Source: Nemertoderma westbladi (Eukaryota > Xenacoelomorpha > Nemertodermatida > Nemertodermatidae). From it: DNA of 64,000 nucleotides. The stretch lies in assembly GCA_032718475.1 (NCBI GenBank), contig JAUCBJ010004787.1, positions 53,736-117,735 of the forward strand, written 5' to 3'. Below are positions 60,303-64,000 of the stretch, piece by piece. Under the pieces are notes generated by a model. It did not search any database and was not told the origin of the DNA. It saw only the letters and a program-made list of their open reading frames with translations. The translations under genes were made by a program, and so were the position numbers. Each line of letters begins with the position of its first letter. Position 1 is the first letter of the stretch.

Positions 60303-60432
60303 TGAGTCTCAAGAAAGTCATGGGCTGTCCACCATGCTTATTCACTCCATGAGGCTACCAAAGTACAATATTATGCACTGGCTGGTCCTCACGGCGAAAG
60401 CAATGTCCTGCAAAGCGGAAGCGGTTCCTTTA
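60303..60432 (-). mobile_element. RTE-like LINE 3' fragment, inverted partner
   Basis: It runs from AAGAAAGTCATGGGCTGTCC to GCAATGTCCTGCAAAGCGG on the plus strand, i.e. the minus-strand LINE, head-to-head with the plus-strand piece just before it. The two can fold into a hairpin of over 100 bp. Confidence 0.85.
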
Positions 60433-61029
60433 AAGTGTCAAGTAGTAGTATCACTAGAAAACTTGCATTGCAAGGATTCTAAATATGTAACAATGTCTGA
60501 ATTTCGTTGAGAAACAGCAGATATCATTGCTTTCAACAACCTTCTGGAAAATTGTACGTGTTGCTACGCAATATAGATATTGTTGAATAGGCATATTGTT
60601 GTTACCCCCAACTATTCATGAGAAAGTAATAAATGGCCCCCAGCAACCTTGGTTGAAGATATCACAGAATTTTGTGAATAAATACCTAGCCAGTAACCTC
60701 TGTTGTTGCCTAGCAACTCAACCTAATTTCATTAATTAGTGTTTGGTAATAAACATTACTGGATAATAACAATATTTCTGTATTCTCATTGCTATAGCTA
60801 TGAGCAATGATTCTCATGTTTAATGTTTAATATTGAGGTGGAGGAAGCAGAAGCTTATTGCACCTGTGCAGACATAATATAAAACAACAGTCAAATTATA
60901 TTAAACTGAAACAAACTAAGTGCCTTACCTACTACTACCTAGCACTAATTAATGTTGATAAGAGTGTACGCAAATGAAAGTATGTAGGGTTCCAGCCGAA
61001 AACAATCCATTTTGTTCGCGGTATTTCAA
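60433..61029. other. spacer, nothing recognised
   Basis: AT-rich; no exon of the minus-strand cadherin gene was found here. Confidence 0.5.
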
Positions 61030-63093
61030 CTTTCCATACTACTACTAGGATCGGCATGCTGCATTGCAGCTGCATTTTTAAGAATGCTGTGCCGGCTTGT
61101 CAACAAAATTGCACCGCCACAACTCCCTATCACCCATGACATTTGCTAGATCATCCGCATCTTTAAGGCCAGTGTCCTTTAAGATGCGTCTCAAGAAAGT
61201 CATGGGCTGTCCACCATGCTTATTCACTCCATGAGGCTGCCAAAGTACAAGATTATGCACTGGCTGGTCCTCACGGCGAAAGCAATGTCCTGCAAAGCGG
61301 AGGCGATTTTGTTCTAGTGTCAAGCTTGGGGGAACCAATGAGACACCTCCAATGTTATATAGTGTCTGGTTGGAGATGTGTGCATTGTACTTGACACAAT
61401 GTACCCGGCGTAGCATTCTTGTGAATGTGCCATCCAGAGATTTGGTGTCCTCAGCAGTTAGAGCCCAGCATGGACTCCCGTAGAGGAGTACTGGAACTAC
61501 TGCTGCTCTAAATAATCGGACCTTAAGTTTCCGATTAATTCTAGGTGACTTCCAAATCCTGGAAAGCCTATTCAAGGCTGCCCATGCCTTTCCCTTACGT
61601 ATTCGAAGGTCCTCACCTGACTTCCGGATCCATGATCCCAGGTAACAGAAGTCGTCCACATGCTCAAGTATACCATCCTTTGAGCTTATGCTCATCCGAT
61701 CAGAGACTTGCTGGGGACTTTCAAAGTTAACTGTCAGAATTTTGGTCTTTCTGGAGTTAATAAAAAGACCAACACTAGAAGCAGCATGTTCTAATGAGCT
61801 GAGGAGCCGCTGGGCTCCCTCTAATGATTCTGAGAGTACTCCTAAGTCATCAGCAAAGTCTAGATCAGTTAGGTACTTGGCAGGATTTCCTCGACTTCTG
61901 GAGCCAGTAGGTGGAGTTATCATCACCCCATCATCATTATGATGATCTAAGGACATGCGTAGAACATAGTCAACCACAATAATGAACAAGAATGGTGCAA
62001 GTGTGTCTCCTTGGAGTACGCCCCATAACACTTCAAATGGTTCTGTGTCACCGTCAACAGTAGACACAAATGTTGTCGAACCATCGTATACTGATCTGAT
62101 TGCTGCAATAATTTCATCAGGAATCCCATATAATGAAAGTATGCTGAACATACGTGAGCGAGAGACTGAATCAAAGGCCTTGAAGAAGTCAACAAAGATA
62201 ACAGCCAGATGCCTGTCTTTCTTTTTTGATAACTCTTCAATTATCCTTCTAAGTGCCAAAATGGGCTCCATGGTCCCACGACCTTTACGGAACCCATTCT
62301 GATTTCCACGTAGCAGTCTCTCAATGGGATCCCTGATGCGATTTAATAGAATTCTATTGTATAGTTTTGCAGCAATCGAGATCAATGAGATTCCCCGAAA
62401 AGAACCATAGAGTGTTAGGTTGCCCTTCTTGGGGACTGGCACCAACTTATTTGTTTTCATTTCTTGTGGGACTCTTGTTGTACGGTGCATGTCTACTATG
62501 ATGGGATAGATGAGCTTTAAACACTCAGGTATTTTAAAGACCTCAGGGGGAACACCATCTACTCCACTGGCACGATTGGTCTTAATGCTCTTTGCAGCAG
62601 CCTTCACTTCTGCAAAGGAGATATCGCCAATGGGAATATCTGGGAGTACAGACTCAGACACTTTTACTTCTATAAAGTTATCAGGCAATACCCTGTCATT
62701 ATTGAGGAGCTTTTCAAAGTGGGCTTTCCAACCATTGAGGCGATCGGCTGGTGATTCAGCCTTAACCTTGGTGGTTGGTTGGCTTTTCCGCCCAGTAAGC
62801 AGATTGATCGATTTCCATGCCTGGGATGATTGCCTGCTGTCGTCAGCATCATTGATGGCATCAACCTGTTGGTTTATTAGCTCCTGTAGATTAACAGAGT
62901 ACTGCCTGTTCAGGGACCTAGATGCAGCTTTAACTGCATACCCCGGTTCGAAATACCTTACTAATTTAGTAAAACTTACACAAAATTTGCCTGCCCCCAA
63001 TTTTCCAATGATTGACATTATAAATTTGACAATATTAGCATGTAAACAGCAAGTTGTATTAAGTTTGTAAGATATATAAATTTTTCTAAACAT
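61030..63093 (-). mobile_element. RTE-like non-LTR retrotransposon, 5'-truncated
   Basis: The element runs on the minus strand and holds one intact 671-codon frame (63093-61078). Its 3' end follows with an AGGATCGGCATGCTGCATTG tail and TAGTAGTAG repeats. The apurinic endonuclease domain that should precede RT is absent. Copies of the same family lie at 34041, 50703, 55215, 60032 and 60303. Confidence 0.85.
61078..63093 (-). CDS. LINE reverse transcriptase (RTE-like)
   Basis: RT fingers and palm show SFRGISLISIAAKLYNRIL (231-249), QNGFRKGRGT (265-274), FVDFFKAFDS (300-309), GVLQGDTLAPFLF (358-370) and the catalytic FADD (413-416). The C-terminal half has VLLYGSPCWAL, LDGTFTRMLRRV and LRFAGHCFRRED, the signature of the widespread RTE-like family. 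The first 45 or so residues look like flanking sequence read through, so the element sequence probably starts near residue 50. No frameshift or stop is seen after that, which suggests a recent insertion. It would copy LINE RNA at the target site. Confidence 0.85.
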   Translation of the reverse strand: MFRKIYISYKLNTTCCLHANIVKFIMSIIGKLGAGKFCVSFTKLVRYFEPGYAVKAASRSLNRQYSVNLQELINQQVDAINDADDSRQSSQAWKSINLLTGRKSQPTTKVKAESPADRLNGWKAHFEKLLNNDRVLPDNFIEVKVSESVLPDIPIGDISFAEVKAAAKSIKTNRASGVDGVPPEVFKIPECLKLIYPIIVDMHRTTRVPQEMKTNKLVPVPKKGNLTLYGSFRGISLISIAAKLYNRILLNRIRDPIERLLRGNQNGFRKGRGTMEPILALRRIIEELSKKKDRHLAVIFVDFFKAFDSVSRSRMFSILSLYGIPDEIIAAIRSVYDGSTTFVSTVDGDTEPFEVLWGVLQGDTLAPFLFIIVVDYVLRMSLDHHNDDGVMITPPTGSRSRGNPAKYLTDLDFADDLGVLSESLEGAQRLLSSLEHAASSVGLFINSRKTKILTVNFESPQQVSDRMSISSKDGILEHVDDFCYLGSWIRKSGEDLRIRKGKAWAALNRLSRIWKSPRINRKLKVRLFRAAVVPVLLYGSPCWALTAEDTKSLDGTFTRMLRRVHCVKYNAHISNQTLYNIGGVSLVPPSLTLEQNRLRFAGHCFRREDQPVHNLVLWQPHGVNKHGGQPMTFLRRILKDTGLKDADDLANVMGDRELWRCNFVDKPAQHS

Positions 63094-64000
63094 AACAAGT
63101 GCATATCAAAAATTTAGTTATAAACTTGACAAGTTTAAAAGGAGAAGTAAATTTATTAAAATTGGTAAGTTATCCCTATGTTTGTGTATGGCGAAGGTTT
63201 CCTATTGGTTGGAATGTTTAGGGATCATGACACAGTCATACAGTACTGACACCTGGCCTGTCAGCCTGTACCTCTCAACCAGTACAGCAGCAGTCAGGCA
63301 GAACCAGTAGCTTCAGAACTGGTGAACTGTGTGATTTCAGTTAGTCAGTGCTGCAGTGTACACTGTACAGGTACCATTACAGCGTTACAGGGGTTGTCAG
63401 ACAATCAGAGTACAGGAGTAAGTTAGTGGCAATTGGTTACATTCCATAGGCAGATAGGCCCTGCCCTACCGCCACCACCAGTCAGCCAGTACAGCGTTAC
63501 CAAAAATTTAATGATTTATGTTATTCTACTGATTTATGTATATTATATACAAGCTTTTGAAAAGTTTCCCATCTTCATATCAATCGAGCCCCCCTATCGA
63601 TTCCGGCTCAATAGGCCTATCATTGACAACTAACAGCAAATCCGACCCCAGCTTATTTTGGAGAAATGAATACTGTAGCCCTGGGTAGGGTAGTCACAAT
63701 ATGAATCCGACTACTTCAGTACTTAATGCAGTAATGGGGCTCTGATTGCGTGAAAGCTGTGGAAGTGGACTGATGTTGAACTTAGTAAAGGAATTCTTTT
63801 CCCAGTTAGAATGAGTTAAACGAAACACATTCCATTGGATCCTGTCAAGTCCGAAATCTTCCTCAATGTGTTGGTCAGTCGATTTAAACTGGATAAATAT
63901 GACGAAATGTATCTAATTCGTTCTTGTATTACTGCAGTTAATCAGCTAGGATGCGATCTTAGCAATGGGAAACGTCGTTGCGTGCCGGCCGTTCACCAGG
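63094..64000. other. sequence to the window end, no firm feature
   Basis: A short open stretch after ACTGCAG (63942-64000) could be the start of an exon but shows no recognisable domain. The frame at 63433-63633 has none either. Confidence 0.35.

Noticed and set aside
63942-64000. Exon-like stretch at the window edge
   Set aside because: It follows a CTGCAG acceptor-like site but is too short and without recognisable motifs to call.

Overview
The window looks like nuclear DNA from a non-vertebrate metazoan, probably marine. It has multi-exon cadherin genes with GT-AG introns, a BEL/Pao LTR retrotransposon, two kinds of non-LTR retrotransposon, tRNA-derived SINEs, several foldback or terminal-inverted-repeat elements and very extensive minisatellites. 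I cannot assign a phylum from sequence alone.

Layout. Positions 1-1122 are the 3' end of one LTR element (stem-loop, purine tract, LTR). Positions 1128-15288 are a large decayed BEL/Pao element: two related LTRs, a long leader, charged coiled-coil Gag, CCHC knuckles, aspartic protease, RT/RNase H and integrase, broken by in-frame stops, frameshifts and a 1-kb intron-like gap. A CR1-type LINE tail (about 15661-16250, minus) and a foldback element (about 16555-17800) follow.

From 17993 to 53173 the plus strand carries the internal part of a cadherin gene. There are at least 20 recognisable exons, about 1,040 residues in any one isoform. Its start, transmembrane segment and cytoplasmic tail are not seen. 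Exons were placed by cadherin motifs plus splice-site phase; every junction agrees in phase except one (exon 13 to 14). In the middle lie three homologous exons (9a, 9b, 9c), each exactly 176 nt, phase 0 in and phase 2 out. Only one of the three can be included if frame is to be kept between exons 8 and 10, the signature of mutually exclusive exons. They encode alternative versions of a calcium-binding linker and the start of one cadherin repeat.

The introns are full of arrays. A roughly 107-copy 28-bp array grew out of the exon 1 splice-donor junction. A 63-bp array occurs at two sites, with a single unit in opposite orientation nearby. A 9.8-kb 52/68/36-bp satellite shows higher-order duplication. 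A 29/30-bp array with acceptor-like motifs runs straight into the acceptor of exon 15. The introns also hold a foldback element of 14-15-bp repeats, SINEs, LINE fragments and a minus-strand Ulp1-like protease fragment.

Downstream, an intronless DHHC palmitoyltransferase gene (53499-54575, plus) sits after the last recognised cadherin exon. Three exons of a second cadherin-type gene lie on the minus strand (56634-59985). A 5'-truncated RTE-like LINE with a long intact ORF fills 61030-63093 on the minus strand, and pieces of the same family are scattered at 34 kb, 51 kb, 55 kb and 60 kb.
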